A stretch of 64,000 bases of DNA from Sphingopyxis sp. GW247-27LB (GCF_002277025.1 NZ_NIWD01000019.1:62001-126000); one strand, 5' to 3'; shown: positions 43,146 to 52,756, numbered from the stretch's first letter. A program made the numbers and translations. Notes: a model not told the origin generated them from the letters alone.

Positions 43146-44580
43146 CACACCGCTGGTGCTGGCGGCGATGGAAGGGCAGCGCGGTCTCCTGACCGCGGCG
43201 AATGCGGCGGCGCGCGCAATCGGTCTTGTCCCCGGTATGACGGTCGCGCAGGCTCAGGCGCTCGTTCCCGATCTCCAGATCCTCGATGCCGAACCGGATG
43301 CCGATCGCGCCGCGCTGGAGAAGCTCGCCCGCTGGTCGCTGCGCCGCTACGCGCCGATCATCGCGCCCGATCCGCCCGACGGCCTCATGCTGGATATCAC
43401 CGGGGCCGCGCACGCCTTTGGCGGACCTGAAGGAGTCCTTCACGATCTCATCCAACGCCTTGCGGAGGTGGGGACGGCCGCGCGCGCGATCTGTGCGCCG
43501 ACCTATGGCGCGGCGCACGCGCTTGCGCGCTACGGAGCCGACTCCCTCCGCGTCGTCGATCCACTCGACTTTGCCGCGGCGATCGGCGCGCTGCCCATTG
43601 CGGCACTGCGCCTCGACGACGACATGGTGCTCACTCTCGGGCGCCTCGGTCTCGAAACGATAGCCGACCTTGAGGCGATGCCGCGCGCCTCGTTGGCCCT
43701 GCGCTTTGGATCGGCACCCGGCCAGCGCCTCGACCAGGCCTTCGGCCGTCTCGCCGAACCCTTCGAACCGATCCAGCCGCCTGAACCCATCACCGTCGAG
43801 CGGCGGTTCGCTGAGCCGATCGGCGCGCCCGAGACACTCGCGCGCTATACGGGCAAGCTGGTCGACGAACTGACCCGGCGTCTGGAGGAAGAAGGCGTCG
43901 GCGCCCGCCGGCTCGATCTCAGCTTTCACCGGGTCGATAATCGGATCGAGGCTATTCGGGCGGGCCTTGCCAAGCCGAGCCGCGATCGCACGCAGATGAC
44001 GCGGCTGCTCTGCGACCGGCTGGAGACTGTCCATCCGGGGTTCGGTATCGAGCGGATGCAGCTCACCGTCCCGTTGGCCGAGCCCTTGACCTTCCACATG
44101 GTTTCCAATCTCGGCGAGGCCCCCGTCCCCGACGTCGCGGCCCTCGTCGACCTGCTCGGGAACCGGATAGGGGAGGGGCGGCTCTTTCGGGTCGCCGCGC
44201 GAGAGAGCGATATTCCTGAGCGTTCGGTTGCCCGCATCGCGCCGATGTCCGATCCGACTGAGATCCGGTGGCCGGCAGCCTGGCCACGCCCGACGCGGCT
44301 TTTCGCACGCCCCGAGCCCGTCGACACCATGGCCCTGCTGCCCGACCATCCGCCGGTGCATTTTGTCTGGCGGGGCGTCCGGCGCCGGGTGACGCGCGCT
44401 GACGGTCCTGAACGCATCTATGGCGAATGGCATTTGAGCGACGCCGAATTTCTCGGCGTTCGCGATTATTTCCAGGTCGAGGACGAAACCGGCGCGCGCT
44501 ATTGGCTCTTCCGGAACGGCGACGGCATGGACAGCGCCACCGGCGGCCAAGGCTGGTTCCTGCACGGGCTATTCGCATGA
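43060..44580 (+). CDS. imuB: ImuB, inactive Y-family polymerase subunit
   Basis: A 506-aa protein with the palm/finger layout of Y-family polymerases (FLPTWPTDRLRRRL, LVLAAMEGQRGLLTAANAAA, GLVPGMTVAQAQALVPDL, LMLDITGAAHAFGG) but without the catalytic acidic set, as in other ImuB proteins. The C-terminal ~75 residues (FVWRGVRRRVTRADGPERIY ... WFLHGLFA) match the extra domain called DUF6504. ImuB links DnaE2 to the beta clamp. ATG 43060 (MRQVISLFLP) lies inside imuA; the stop overlaps the dnaE2 start (ATGA). Confidence 0.93.
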   Translation: MRQVISLFLPTWPTDRLRRRLGSSAPPPDTPLVLAAMEGQRGLLTAANAAARAIGLVPGMTVAQAQALVPDLQILDAEPDADRAALEKLARWSLRRYAPIIAPDPPDGLMLDITGAAHAFGGPEGVLHDLIQRLAEVGTAARAICAPTYGAAHALARYGADSLRVVDPLDFAAAIGALPIAALRLDDDMVLTLGRLGLETIADLEAMPRASLALRFGSAPGQRLDQAFGRLAEPFEPIQPPEPITVERRFAEPIGAPETLARYTGKLVDELTRRLEEEGVGARRLDLSFHRVDNRIEAIRAGLAKPSRDRTQMTRLLCDRLETVHPGFGIERMQLTVPLAEPLTFHMVSNLGEAPVPDVAALVDLLGNRIGEGRLFRVAARESDIPERSVARIAPMSDPTEIRWPAAWPRPTRLFARPEPVDTMALLPDHPPVHFVWRGVRRRVTRADGPERIYGEWHLSDAEFLGVRDYFQVEDETGARYWLFRNGDGMDSATGGQGWFLHGLFA

Positions 44581-47500
44581 GATATGCCGAACTCCAGTGC
44601 GCGTCGCATTTCTCGTTCCTGCGCGGGGCGTCGTCGCCTGACGAACTCTTCGCCCAGGCCGAAGCCTGCGGCCTCGACGCACTTGCGATAACCGACCGAA
44701 ATACGCTCGCCGGCATCGTGCGCGCCCATGAAGCGGCCAAGCTCGCCGGGGTTCGGCTGATCGTCGGCTGCCGCCTCGATCTCTCCGAAGGCCAGTCGCT
44801 GCTCGTCTATCCGATGAACCGCGCCGGTTATGCCCGTCTTTGCCGCCTCCTCAGCCAGGGAAAGACGCGGGGAGGGAAGGGCAAGTGCGTGATCGGGTGG
44901 GCGGATGTCGAGGCGTTCGCGGACGATCTGCTCGCGATCTTCCTGCCCGACGAGGTGGCTGACACCGAAGCCGTGTTGGGCCGTTTCGCGCGGATTTTCG
45001 AGGGGAGGGGCTATCTGGCCCTGACCCTGCGCCGCCGTCCGGGCGATCAGCTTCGCCTCCATGATCTGACGAACCTCGCGGCCCGCCATCGGGTGCCCAC
45101 CGTCGTCACCGGCGACGTCCTCTATCATCATCCGCATCGCCGCGTGCTCCAGGAGGTCATGACCTGCACCCGTCACCGCTGCACGATCGACGCGCTCGGT
45201 GCGCGGCGTGAACGCTATGCCGACCGCTTCTTGATGCCCGCGGCCGAAATGCACCGGCTCTACCAGCGCTATCCCGCGGCGCTCGCGCGCACCCTCGACA
45301 TCGCCGATCGCTGCCGCTTCTCGCTCGACGAACTCAAATATCAATATCCCGAAGAAGCCGGCATCGAGGGTATCACCGCCCAGCAGGCACTCGAACGCAT
45401 GACATGGCAGGCGGCCGAGGATCGTTATCCCGAAGGCGTGCCCGACAAGGTCCAGCGGCTGCTCCGCCACGAACTCCGATTAATCGGCGAACTCGATTAC
45501 GCGTCCTATTTTTTGACGGTAAACTCGATCGTTCGCTTCGCGCGCAGCCGCGACATCCTCTGCCAGGGCCGGGGATCGGCGGCGAACAGCGCGGTCTGCT
45601 ACGTCCTCGGTATCACCTCGATCGATCCCGAACGGTCGGATCTCCTTTTCGAGCGTTTCGTCAGTCAGGAGCGCAAGGAGCCGCCCGACATCGACGTCGA
45701 TTTCGAGCATGCGCGGCGCGAGATCGTCATGCAGTGGGTGTTCGACACCTATGGTCGCGACCATGCTGCGCTCTGCTCGACGGTCATCCGCTATCGCACG
45801 AAGGGCGCCATCCGCGATGTCGGTAAAGCGCTTGGCCTGTCCGAGGATCTGATCAAGGCGCTCTCGAGCCAGGTCTGGGGGTGGAGCGACGAGGGCGTCG
45901 ACGAGAAGCAGGCGGCCGAGCTCAATCTCAACCTGGGTGATCGCCGGCTGCGGCTCGCGCTCGATCTCGCGCGTCAGCTCATCGGCACGCCCCGCCATCT
46001 CTCGCAACATCCCGGCGGCTTCGTCCTGACCCATGACCGGCTCGACGAGCTCGTCCCCATCGAGCCCGCCGCCATGCCGGATCGCCAGGTGATCGAGTGG
46101 GACAAGGACGATATCGACGCGCTTAAATTCATGAAGGTCGACTGCCTCGCGCTCGGCATGCTCACCGCGATGAAGCGCGGCTTTGATTTGCTCGCCGAGC
46201 ATAAGGGCATCACGATGAATCTCGCGTCGATCCCGCCCGAAGATCCGCGCACCTATGCGATGATCCGCGCGGCCGACACGCTCGGCGCCTTCCAGATCGA
46301 GAGCCGGGCGCAAATGGCGATGCTGCCGCACATCAAGCCGCGCACTTTTTACGATCTCGTCATCGAGGTCGCGATCGTCCGGCCCGGTCCGATCCAGGGC
46401 GACATGGTCCATCCCTATCTTCGTCGCCGCGCCGGCACCGAGAAGGTCGAATATCCGAAGCCCGAACTGGAACGCGTGCTCGGCAAGACGCTCGGCGTCC
46501 CTCTCTTCCAGGAACAGGCGATGCGCGTTGCGATCGAATGCGCGGGCTTCACGCCGTCTGAAGCCGATCAGCTCCGCCGCGCTATGGCGACTTTCAAGCA
46601 CACCGGCGGGGTCTCGAAGTTCAAGGAGAAGCTGATCACCGGCATGGTCGAGCGCGGCTATACGGCCGAATTCGCCGAGAAGACCTTCAGGCAGCTCGAA
46701 GGCTTCGGCAGCTATGGCTTTCCCGAAAGCCATGCGGCGAGCTTCGCTCTCATCGCCTATGCGTCCTGCTGGCTCAAATGCTGGCATCCGGAGATTTTCT
46801 GCGCCAGCCTCCTCAACGCGCAGCCGATGGGATTCTATGCCCCCGCCCAGATCGTCCAGGATGCGCGGGCGCACGGTGTCGAGATGCGACCGATCTGCAT
46901 CAATGCCTCGCGCTGGGACTGCACGCTCGAACCGATAGGCGAGGATCGTTTCGCGGTGCGCCTCGGCATGCGGATGGTGCGCGGCCTCAACGAACAGGAT
47001 GCCGCGCGGATCATCGCCGCGCGCGCTGACGAGCCATTCGCCAGTATCGAGGAGCTATGGCGTCGCGCCGACGTCGGCATGGGCGCGTTCAACCGGCTGG
47101 CCGAGGCCGACGCTTTCCGTGTGGCGATGCGCCTTGCGCGCCGCGATGCGCTCTGGGCGATCAAGGCGCTGCGCGACGAGCAGCTTCCCTTGTTCGCGGC
47201 GGCGGACGCCCGCGAGAACGGATTTGTCCATGAAATCGTCGAGCAGCCCGTGCGGCTCAAGCCGATGCAGGAGGGGAGGGAGGTCGTCGAGGATTATGGC
47301 CATGTCGGCCTGACCCTGCGGCAGCATCCGGTTGCGTTTCTGCGGAGCGAGCTTGCCGCCCGCAAGATGGTTCCCTGCAACGCGCTCGATGGAATTCGCG
47401 ATGGCCGCTATGTCTGGCTCGCCGGGCTCATCCTCGTCCGTCAGCGGCCTGGATCGGCGAAAGGCGTCATGTTCATCACCATCGAGGACGAGACAGGCAT

Positions 47501-47801
47501 CGCCAATCTGATCGTCTGGCCGCGAATGTTCGAGGAAAACCGCCGCGTCGTCATGGGTGCGCGGCTGCTCGGCATTTATGGCCAGGTCCAGCGCGAAGGT
47601 GAGGTCGTCCATGTCATCGTGAAGAAGCTCATGAACCTTTCGGACGTGCTCGACACACTCACCCAGCGCGACGCATCGTTCCGCCTGGCCCTGGGACGCG
47701 CCGACGGGGTAATGAGCGGCGGCGGACCCGATCCGCGAGCGGAGAAGGGGAGGGTGGAGATGCCCGCTCCCGAGCTCGTCAAGAGCCGTAACTTTCATTG
47801 A
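44577..47801 (+). CDS. dnaE2: Error-prone DNA polymerase DnaE2 (ImuC)
   Basis: A 1074-aa C-family polymerase. Domain order: PHP (ELQCASHFSFLRGASSPDEL), palm with catalytic acids in PPDIDVDFEHARRE, fingers (QLRRAMATFKHTGGVSKFKE), helix-hairpin-helix and an OB-fold near the end (GVMFITIEDETGIANLIVWP). It performs mutagenic lesion bypass with ImuA and ImuB. It starts within the imuB stop, so the three genes are translationally coupled under one SOS promoter. The long upstream extension of the frame is out-of-frame imuB sequence. Confidence 0.95.
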   Translation: MRYAELQCASHFSFLRGASSPDELFAQAEACGLDALAITDRNTLAGIVRAHEAAKLAGVRLIVGCRLDLSEGQSLLVYPMNRAGYARLCRLLSQGKTRGGKGKCVIGWADVEAFADDLLAIFLPDEVADTEAVLGRFARIFEGRGYLALTLRRRPGDQLRLHDLTNLAARHRVPTVVTGDVLYHHPHRRVLQEVMTCTRHRCTIDALGARRERYADRFLMPAAEMHRLYQRYPAALARTLDIADRCRFSLDELKYQYPEEAGIEGITAQQALERMTWQAAEDRYPEGVPDKVQRLLRHELRLIGELDYASYFLTVNSIVRFARSRDILCQGRGSAANSAVCYVLGITSIDPERSDLLFERFVSQERKEPPDIDVDFEHARREIVMQWVFDTYGRDHAALCSTVIRYRTKGAIRDVGKALGLSEDLIKALSSQVWGWSDEGVDEKQAAELNLNLGDRRLRLALDLARQLIGTPRHLSQHPGGFVLTHDRLDELVPIEPAAMPDRQVIEWDKDDIDALKFMKVDCLALGMLTAMKRGFDLLAEHKGITMNLASIPPEDPRTYAMIRAADTLGAFQIESRAQMAMLPHIKPRTFYDLVIEVAIVRPGPIQGDMVHPYLRRRAGTEKVEYPKPELERVLGKTLGVPLFQEQAMRVAIECAGFTPSEADQLRRAMATFKHTGGVSKFKEKLITGMVERGYTAEFAEKTFRQLEGFGSYGFPESHAASFALIAYASCWLKCWHPEIFCASLLNAQPMGFYAPAQIVQDARAHGVEMRPICINASRWDCTLEPIGEDRFAVRLGMRMVRGLNEQDAARIIAARADEPFASIEELWRRADVGMGAFNRLAEADAFRVAMRLARRDALWAIKALRDEQLPLFAAADARENGFVHEIVEQPVRLKPMQEGREVVEDYGHVGLTLRQHPVAFLRSELAARKMVPCNALDGIRDGRYVWLAGLILVRQRPGSAKGVMFITIEDETGIANLIVWPRMFEENRRVVMGARLLGIYGQVQREGEVVHVIVKKLMNLSDVLDTLTQRDASFRLALGRADGVMSGGGPDPRAEKGRVEMPAPELVKSRNFH

Positions 47802-47820
47802 GCCGGCGGGCGTCGGCCAA

Positions 47821-48564
47821 TTACTTAACGGTGGGCTCCACCACGTCGAGATAGAATGCCCCGCCTTTCCAGTCGCGCGTGACACCGGCTTCCTCGGCTT
47901 CCTCATATTTCGCCTTGCAGAAGCAGCGAACCTCACCGTCAACCTCGATCTTGACGGCAAGATCTTTTCCCTCCGGTTCGTCATCGCAAAGACCGATGAC
48001 CCGGCGCTCCAGCATGATCGTGCCATCATCGAGACGGCTGCCGCGAATACGATGGGACGCTATCGGTGGAACTGGGCCGCGTCCGTACGTTGCTGTCTCC
48101 GGATAGAAGCCGATCACGATATCTGCGGTGAGCAGGTTGGCAGGCAGGCCGAACGATCGCCGGAGGATTCGCCGCGCGGTGATCTTGCCCCACTCGCTCA
48201 GGTCACCGTACCGCTCAAAACCGTGACGCTGCCAGAAGGTCCACGAGCTTCGCGGCGAACATTCGATCGACAAGACATTCACATTGTCGTTCATTGCCCG
48301 CTGCAACGACGCCGCAAACAACGCGTCGCCGAGCCCCTGACGGCGGCAATCCTTGCGGACGCTAACAATGTCGGCCGCATAGTCGCCCACTTGCACGGCT
48401 ACGGCTTCAACGCCGCGGCGAATGACCCAAAGGTCGCCATGCTCGAGGGCATTCTCGATGATCCGCCGATTGCACCAGAAGCCCTCGCCATCCTCCGCAT
48501 ACTCTCGTTCGAGCCACGCGAGAACTGCGGCGAGATCGGTCGGCGTTGCCTTGACCACATCCAT
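47821..48564 (-). CDS. GNAT-family N-acetyltransferase
   Basis: A 247-aa protein with a GNAT domain in the first 150 residues: VSVRKDCRRQGLGDALFAAS is the acetyl-CoA loop (Q/RxxGxG/A) and SSWTFWQRHGFERYG the terminal motif. The C-terminal ~90 residues are of unknown type. It begins three bases after the AbiEii stop, so it is the third gene of that operon; whether it belongs to the toxin system is unknown. Confidence 0.82.
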   Translation of the reverse strand: MDVVKATPTDLAAVLAWLEREYAEDGEGFWCNRRIIENALEHGDLWVIRRGVEAVAVQVGDYAADIVSVRKDCRRQGLGDALFAASLQRAMNDNVNVLSIECSPRSSWTFWQRHGFERYGDLSEWGKITARRILRRSFGLPANLLTADIVIGFYPETATYGRGPVPPIASHRIRGSRLDDGTIMLERRVIGLCDDEPEGKDLAVKIEVDGEVRCFCKAKYEEAEEAGVTRDWKGGAFYLDVVEPTVK

Positions 48565-48567
48565 GAA

Positions 48568-49479
48568 TCAAATCTCCCACGGACCACCGGGACGCCAGCG
48601 CCCCTCAAAGCCCGCGCCGCTGGCGAGGGCTAAGGCTGGCGGCATCACCAAACGCTCGATCTGCGCCTGAACATCCGGAAACGGCTCTGGCGCGAGTACT
48701 ATCTCGGTGCGCCTGAGAAAGGCCGCCCACTGGGCTTGCCTCTCGTCCGCATAGGCCGCGGTGAGTGCGGCCGGAATCTGAGCCGGGACTTTCGTCTGGC
48801 GCCGCTCGAACGTCGCCGCAATCGCGCGCGCCAGCACGGTGCCGTCAAACTCGAAAGCATTCGCGATCGCCCAAAGGTCATAGAAATCCTTCAGGCGGGT
48901 GTTGATCATGTCGAGCGCCACCATCGCCTGGAATTTCTCGGCAACAACCGTTTCCGGCGGATAGGCGCGCAGTTCCGCCATCGGCTGGTCGAGCATCGAC
49001 GGATAGCGGATGTCGACAGGCGCCGGGGTGACGGCATCGCCAAAGCCGATGTCGACGTGCATTGGCAGCCGTGCGCCCGCGAGTTCGGCGAGAAAGTCGA
49101 TCCGGACGCCAGCATATTCATCCTCCGCGCGCGCGGCAGCAGCCCTTAGCGTGTCCGGCCTGAATAGGATCCCATCATCCTCAACCTCCACCGCGAAGAT
49201 TTCCTGAAATATGGAGGCGAGCTTGTCTGGCGTGTTCTCACCCGCGCCAAGCAGATCAAGATCGCCGGTCGCGCGATACGGCGCGTCGGCCCACAGGCTG
49301 AAAAGCATCGCACCCTTCAGGATGAAGCGGTCGCGGTGCTGAGAACGACTCAGCCGATAGAGCAGCCGCTCGATGACATAGTGTGTCATCAGGAGCTGCG
49401 CATTTTCCCGCCGGCTGCGCGCCCGCGCGACGAGCCGGTCGCGGACCGAGATCGCGACATTCTTGGGTACTGCGCTCAC
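48568..49479 (-). CDS. AbiEii-like nucleotidyltransferase toxin
   Basis: A 303-aa protein of the AbiEii/AbiGii family. Signatures are FILKGAMLFSLWADAPYRAT followed by GDLDLLG (nucleotidyltransferase G...DxD), then VRIDFLAELAG, VVAEKFQAMVALDMINTRLK and DFYDLWAIA. In type IV toxin-antitoxin systems AbiEii arrests growth by nucleotide transfer, and AbiEi represses the operon. The gene overlaps the abiEi-like gene by four bases. Confidence 0.88.
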   Translation of the reverse strand: MSAVPKNVAISVRDRLVARARSRRENAQLLMTHYVIERLLYRLSRSQHRDRFILKGAMLFSLWADAPYRATGDLDLLGAGENTPDKLASIFQEIFAVEVEDDGILFRPDTLRAAAARAEDEYAGVRIDFLAELAGARLPMHVDIGFGDAVTPAPVDIRYPSMLDQPMAELRAYPPETVVAEKFQAMVALDMINTRLKDFYDLWAIANAFEFDGTVLARAIAATFERRQTKVPAQIPAALTAAYADERQAQWAAFLRRTEIVLAPEPFPDVQAQIERLVMPPALALASGAGFEGRWRPGGPWEI

Positions 49480-50084
49480 ACGATCGCCTCAAGATACGGC
49501 CGCATCACCGATTGAACGCGATCGAGCTGCGCATAGCGGTAAATCTGGTTGAGGTCGCGGCGGGAACGGATCTTCATGAAGTCGCGCAGCGCCTCGACCG
49601 CCACGTCGATACCGATCTTGTTCCGATGCTTGAAGCAGTCGGCGACCGTTTTTGCCGGGTCGGTGATCGGAACCGGCACGCCATCGATCATGTGGGTCTC
49701 GACACCCGCAGTAAGCGCTTCACCGCTCGCGCGCACGATCTTGAGCGCGACCGATGCGTTCACGGGAGCCCAGTCTTTCTGCCCTAGCATCATCCAGACC
49801 ATATGTGGCGTCTGGGTAGTCAGCTCATGGAACTGCAGCGCCGAGAGGAGGCAGATGACGCCCCTCGGCTGGATCCGGGCAGCCTCCGCCAAGCTGGTGC
49901 CGCTATCAATCGGCGCGTCGGCGAGTTTATAAAGTCCACGCCCGATCTGCTGAAGTACCCCTTGGTCGCACAGCCGTTTCACGGTTGCGCGCGTGACACC
50001 AGCCGCGTCGAAATCGCGGCCGCGTGCGATGCCGCACTGACGTGCCACCTCAAGGGCCCGATCGCGGTGACTCACTGCTTCCAT
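49476..50084 (-). CDS. AbiEi-like antitoxin
   Basis: A 202-aa protein. The N-terminal winged helix (VTRATVKRLCDQGVLQQIGR) is followed by the typical AbiEi middle (RGVICLLSALQFHELTTQTP) and C-terminal segment (PVPITDPAKTVADCFKHRNK, IGIDVAVEALRDF). It is the first gene of the operon and expected to repress it. It completes a type IV toxin-antitoxin pair with the downstream gene. Confidence 0.88.
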   Translation of the reverse strand: MEAVSHRDRALEVARQCGIARGRDFDAAGVTRATVKRLCDQGVLQQIGRGLYKLADAPIDSGTSLAEAARIQPRGVICLLSALQFHELTTQTPHMVWMMLGQKDWAPVNASVALKIVRASGEALTAGVETHMIDGVPVPITDPAKTVADCFKHRNKIGIDVAVEALRDFMKIRSRRDLNQIYRYAQLDRVQSVMRPYLEAIV

Positions 50085-50167
50085 AGCAGTGATATAGTTC
50101 CTTGGTATTTATGCGCAATGACCAAGGATTTGTATCGCGGTTGCGAGTGCGATGCTATCGCTTCCGC

Positions 50168-50526
50168 ATGATGGGCTCAGCTTCATTCTCGGAACGCCAC
50201 GGCTATCACGGCGCCGATGTTGAAATCACTACCAGAGGAGATGCCCCGGAGGAGGTTCGAGCTGCTGTTCTGATGCACGGTTGTGCCGCTGGCATTGGAC
50301 CAGGCGGCATGCGCGGCATGGCTGCTAGGCGCTGCTCAAGCGACCCGATTCCAATAATTGTTCGCCGGGCAATATCGAGCATGAGGTCCATCGGCTGATC
50401 GACGATGCGCCTTGGTACAAGGTCTACGACATCGCCGAGCGCATCCACGCCGAGCTTGCAAGCCAAGATTATACGGGCGCCAAACAGGTGCTTGCTCTTC
50501 ATCGCACTGACGTTATTCCCTTCTGA
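50168..50526 (+). pseudogene. AbiJ N-terminal-domain-like gene, frameshifted
   Basis: From ATG 50168 the frame reads ASFSERHGYHGADVEITTRG then DAPEEVRAAVLMHG, like the N-terminal domain (AbiJ_NTD4 type) found in abortive-infection proteins. After about 50326 the match continues one frame over (ALLKRPDSNNCSPGNIEHEV, DDAPWYKVYDIAERIHAEL) to the stop at 50524-50526. One lost base or two gained bases near GGCTGCTAGGCG explain the break. A sequencing error is possible. It ends three bases before the DUF3800 gene. Confidence 0.65.
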
Positions 50527-50529
50527 GCC

Positions 50530-51585
50530 ATGGAATGCTTCCGGATCGACGAAAGCGGCTACACCGGGTTCGATCTCCTGAACCGTGACCAGCGGTTCCA
50601 GGGTGCCGCCGCCATCGCAATCGAAGATGAGGAGGCCGCCCGGCTGATCAGGGAATATTTCCCGCGATTACAGGCTGGCGAGCTGAAATATCGCGCACTT
50701 TCGCGCCGTGCCGGCAACCATCCACGCCTGCTTGCGCTCCTCGCCGAGCTGCTGCGCACATATAAATCTGTGACCTATGTCTGCGACAAGCGGTTCCTGC
50801 TGATCCTCATGTTCTGCGACTATGCCGTCGAGCCATGGTATTATGAGCGGGGCTGCAATTTCTATGAAGACGGCCAGAATTATGGGATGGCCTCGCTGCT
50901 GGCGACGGCAGGTCCCACGCTGCTCGGCAAGCCGGAGTTCGAAGCGATGCTCGCCGCATTCCAGCGCGCCACGAAGGAAAAGACGCGTGCGGCTCTTACG
51001 GACCTTGTCCAAGCAGCGCGCAAGACGAAGTGGGAGGAATTTTCCGAAGCCATCGGTCCGCTCGCCCAATATGCCGCCCCGGAATGCCTGTCGGCGATCG
51101 CGACCGAAGGTGTAACGACCGATGCGGCATTGGTTGTCCTGCAATCGCTCATCACCCGCATGGAGGTGATGAGCGATGGTCCCTATCGCGTCGAGCATGA
51201 TCAGTCGAAGAATCTCGCAACCTATCATGATCTCCTGTGCAGCTTCATTGACCATGAGGGCGAGATCGAGCTTCGCCAATCCGAGATCGCCAGCTTCAAA
51301 TTCCCGCTGAAGCTGACAGAAGTCGTCCAGGTCGACTCAAAGACGAGCCCGGCCGTCCAATTGGCAGATGTCATGATCGGTGCGGCACTCGAGGCGGCCA
51401 ATGTCATGACAGGCTTGCGAAGCGAGGGCTTGGACCCGGAGAAGCTGATGCCGCTCTATGCCGAGGATCAATTCATTCACCTGATTCCAACCGTCGACTT
51501 CGCGGCGCAGAAACAGTTTCGGCGTGGCACCCAAGCGGCCCAAGTGATCGACTATTTTGCCGCGAATTTCGTGCCAAAAAAGTGA
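50530..51585 (+). CDS. DUF3800-family protein
   Basis: A 351-aa protein. The N-terminal FRIDESGYTG and C-terminal VQLADVMIGAALEAANVM are the two acidic signatures of DUF3800, a family with a probable RNase-H-like fold often found on mobile DNA and near defence genes. The activity is unproven. It directly follows the AbiJ-N-terminal-like gene with a three-base gap, suggesting a two-gene unit. Confidence 0.82.
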   Translation: MECFRIDESGYTGFDLLNRDQRFQGAAAIAIEDEEAARLIREYFPRLQAGELKYRALSRRAGNHPRLLALLAELLRTYKSVTYVCDKRFLLILMFCDYAVEPWYYERGCNFYEDGQNYGMASLLATAGPTLLGKPEFEAMLAAFQRATKEKTRAALTDLVQAARKTKWEEFSEAIGPLAQYAAPECLSAIATEGVTTDAALVVLQSLITRMEVMSDGPYRVEHDQSKNLATYHDLLCSFIDHEGEIELRQSEIASFKFPLKLTEVVQVDSKTSPAVQLADVMIGAALEAANVMTGLRSEGLDPEKLMPLYAEDQFIHLIPTVDFAAQKQFRRGTQAAQVIDYFAANFVPKK

Positions 51586-51940
51586 CGCCTTAAGGCGGTC
51601 TGATGGGAAGAGCGAACTCGATGAATCCCCTCTCGCAGGCGCAAGCGACATTACGCCGATCCAGCAACGCACCGTGACTTGTTGGCCACCACGCGCTGCA
51701 GGTGATCCTGATCTTCTACTATGCTGAGGACCGGAGAGCGAATAATAACCGGGGTCTCGACATCGACATGCTGGCTTCGTGATCGGAAGGTCCACATGCT
51801 CCGTCACGGCGTCTGAACCAAATTGACGCGGCCGTGCAGGCGGCTCGAAACCCTGCCAGGTCAAAGGGGCGGCTCACAACCGGGTCGTGCATCTCCAGAG
51901 GGCGACGATGCGGTATAAGCAAGTGTCCATCTCGGACATG
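51586..51940. other. Gene-free stretch
   Basis: 355 bases between the DUF3800 gene and a convergent membrane-protein gene. Short frames on either strand show no convincing coding signal; no repeat, hairpin with T-run or RNA gene is seen. It may be a decayed insertion, but nothing definite. Confidence 0.4.
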
Positions 51941-52756
51941 TCAGCCAAATTCATCATGCACTTGTCCCCACGCGACTTGACCTTCCGCTTGCCGTTGCTG
52001 CGCCTGCAGCCACTGCCAGGCACGAGCGATGCAGTTGTTTCTCAACAATGCGGCGGTCCATTTCCCTTGCTCGTTGTCGATGAGCGCCAACTCAATCCGA
52101 GCCTTGGCGGTCCGGTGCCCGCCCGTGACCTCGACCGTCAGGATGTAGGTCTTGTCGAGGAGGAAGGTTGCATCCCCTGCGGGATGCGTCACGCACCATC
52201 CCAACGCGCCATCGCTTGCCAGCGACGCGATTTCAAATTTATCGGTAGCACCGGCAGCCAGCACGAAATCAACTGATAGAGGCGCTTGGGTCTGCGACCG
52301 GTGTGCTTCGAGGGCACCTTTTGTCGAAAGTTCGAAAGGCGGAAGCGCTTGGACCGGGAATGCCGGGACCTCAGGTTCGACCCGCGTCAAGTGTGTCTGG
52401 ACGCCCTCGATCTTTGTGCGCGACCGGTTCTTCACGGTCAGCCAAAGGGCGCTGCTGCCCTGACTGGGGGTGTCGATGGCCACTTCGAGCGCTCTGATCA
52501 TTAATGGCGAGCGGAGGCCTATATAGGCAGCGATGCCGCCGACCGCGATCAGCGCCATAATGATCCAGCCTGCGTGATCGACGAGTCCGGAAGCAATGTG
52601 CAGAGGCGGGCTATCCCCGCCTGCCCGCCTTAACCACTCGGCCAAGTTTTGATCAGCGTCCCGCAGGAACGCGGCGGGCGACGTGCGTGCCAACCAGATT
52701 AGGCCTGAGAGCGCCGCTGACAGCCCGACGCAAGCCGCTGAAATATATTTCCACAC
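51941..52756 (-). CDS. Hypothetical membrane protein
   Basis: A 271-aa protein with one N-terminal helix (YISAACVGLSAALSGLIWLA) and a second near residue 70 (IIMALIAVGGIAAYIGL), followed by a ~180-residue soluble part rich in beta strands. No family recognised. It stands alone, convergent with the DUF3800 gene. Confidence 0.65.
   Translation of the reverse strand: MWKYISAACVGLSAALSGLIWLARTSPAAFLRDADQNLAEWLRRAGGDSPPLHIASGLVDHAGWIIMALIAVGGIAAYIGLRSPLMIRALEVAIDTPSQGSSALWLTVKNRSRTKIEGVQTHLTRVEPEVPAFPVQALPPFELSTKGALEAHRSQTQAPLSVDFVLAAGATDKFEIASLASDGALGWCVTHPAGDATFLLDKTYILTVEVTGGHRTAKARIELALIDNEQGKWTAALLRNNCIARAWQWLQAQQRQAEGQVAWGQVHDEFG

Noticed and set aside
43009..44565. A 518-aa minus-strand frame in imuB
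   Set aside because: It is antisense to imuB, whose motifs and overlaps with imuA and dnaE2 are convincing.
45480..46874. A 464-aa minus-strand frame in dnaE2
   Set aside because: It is antisense to the polymerase palm and finger domains; a shadow.
51719..51922. A 67-aa minus-strand frame in the gene-free stretch
   Set aside because: No motif, no ribosome site and no neighbour support.
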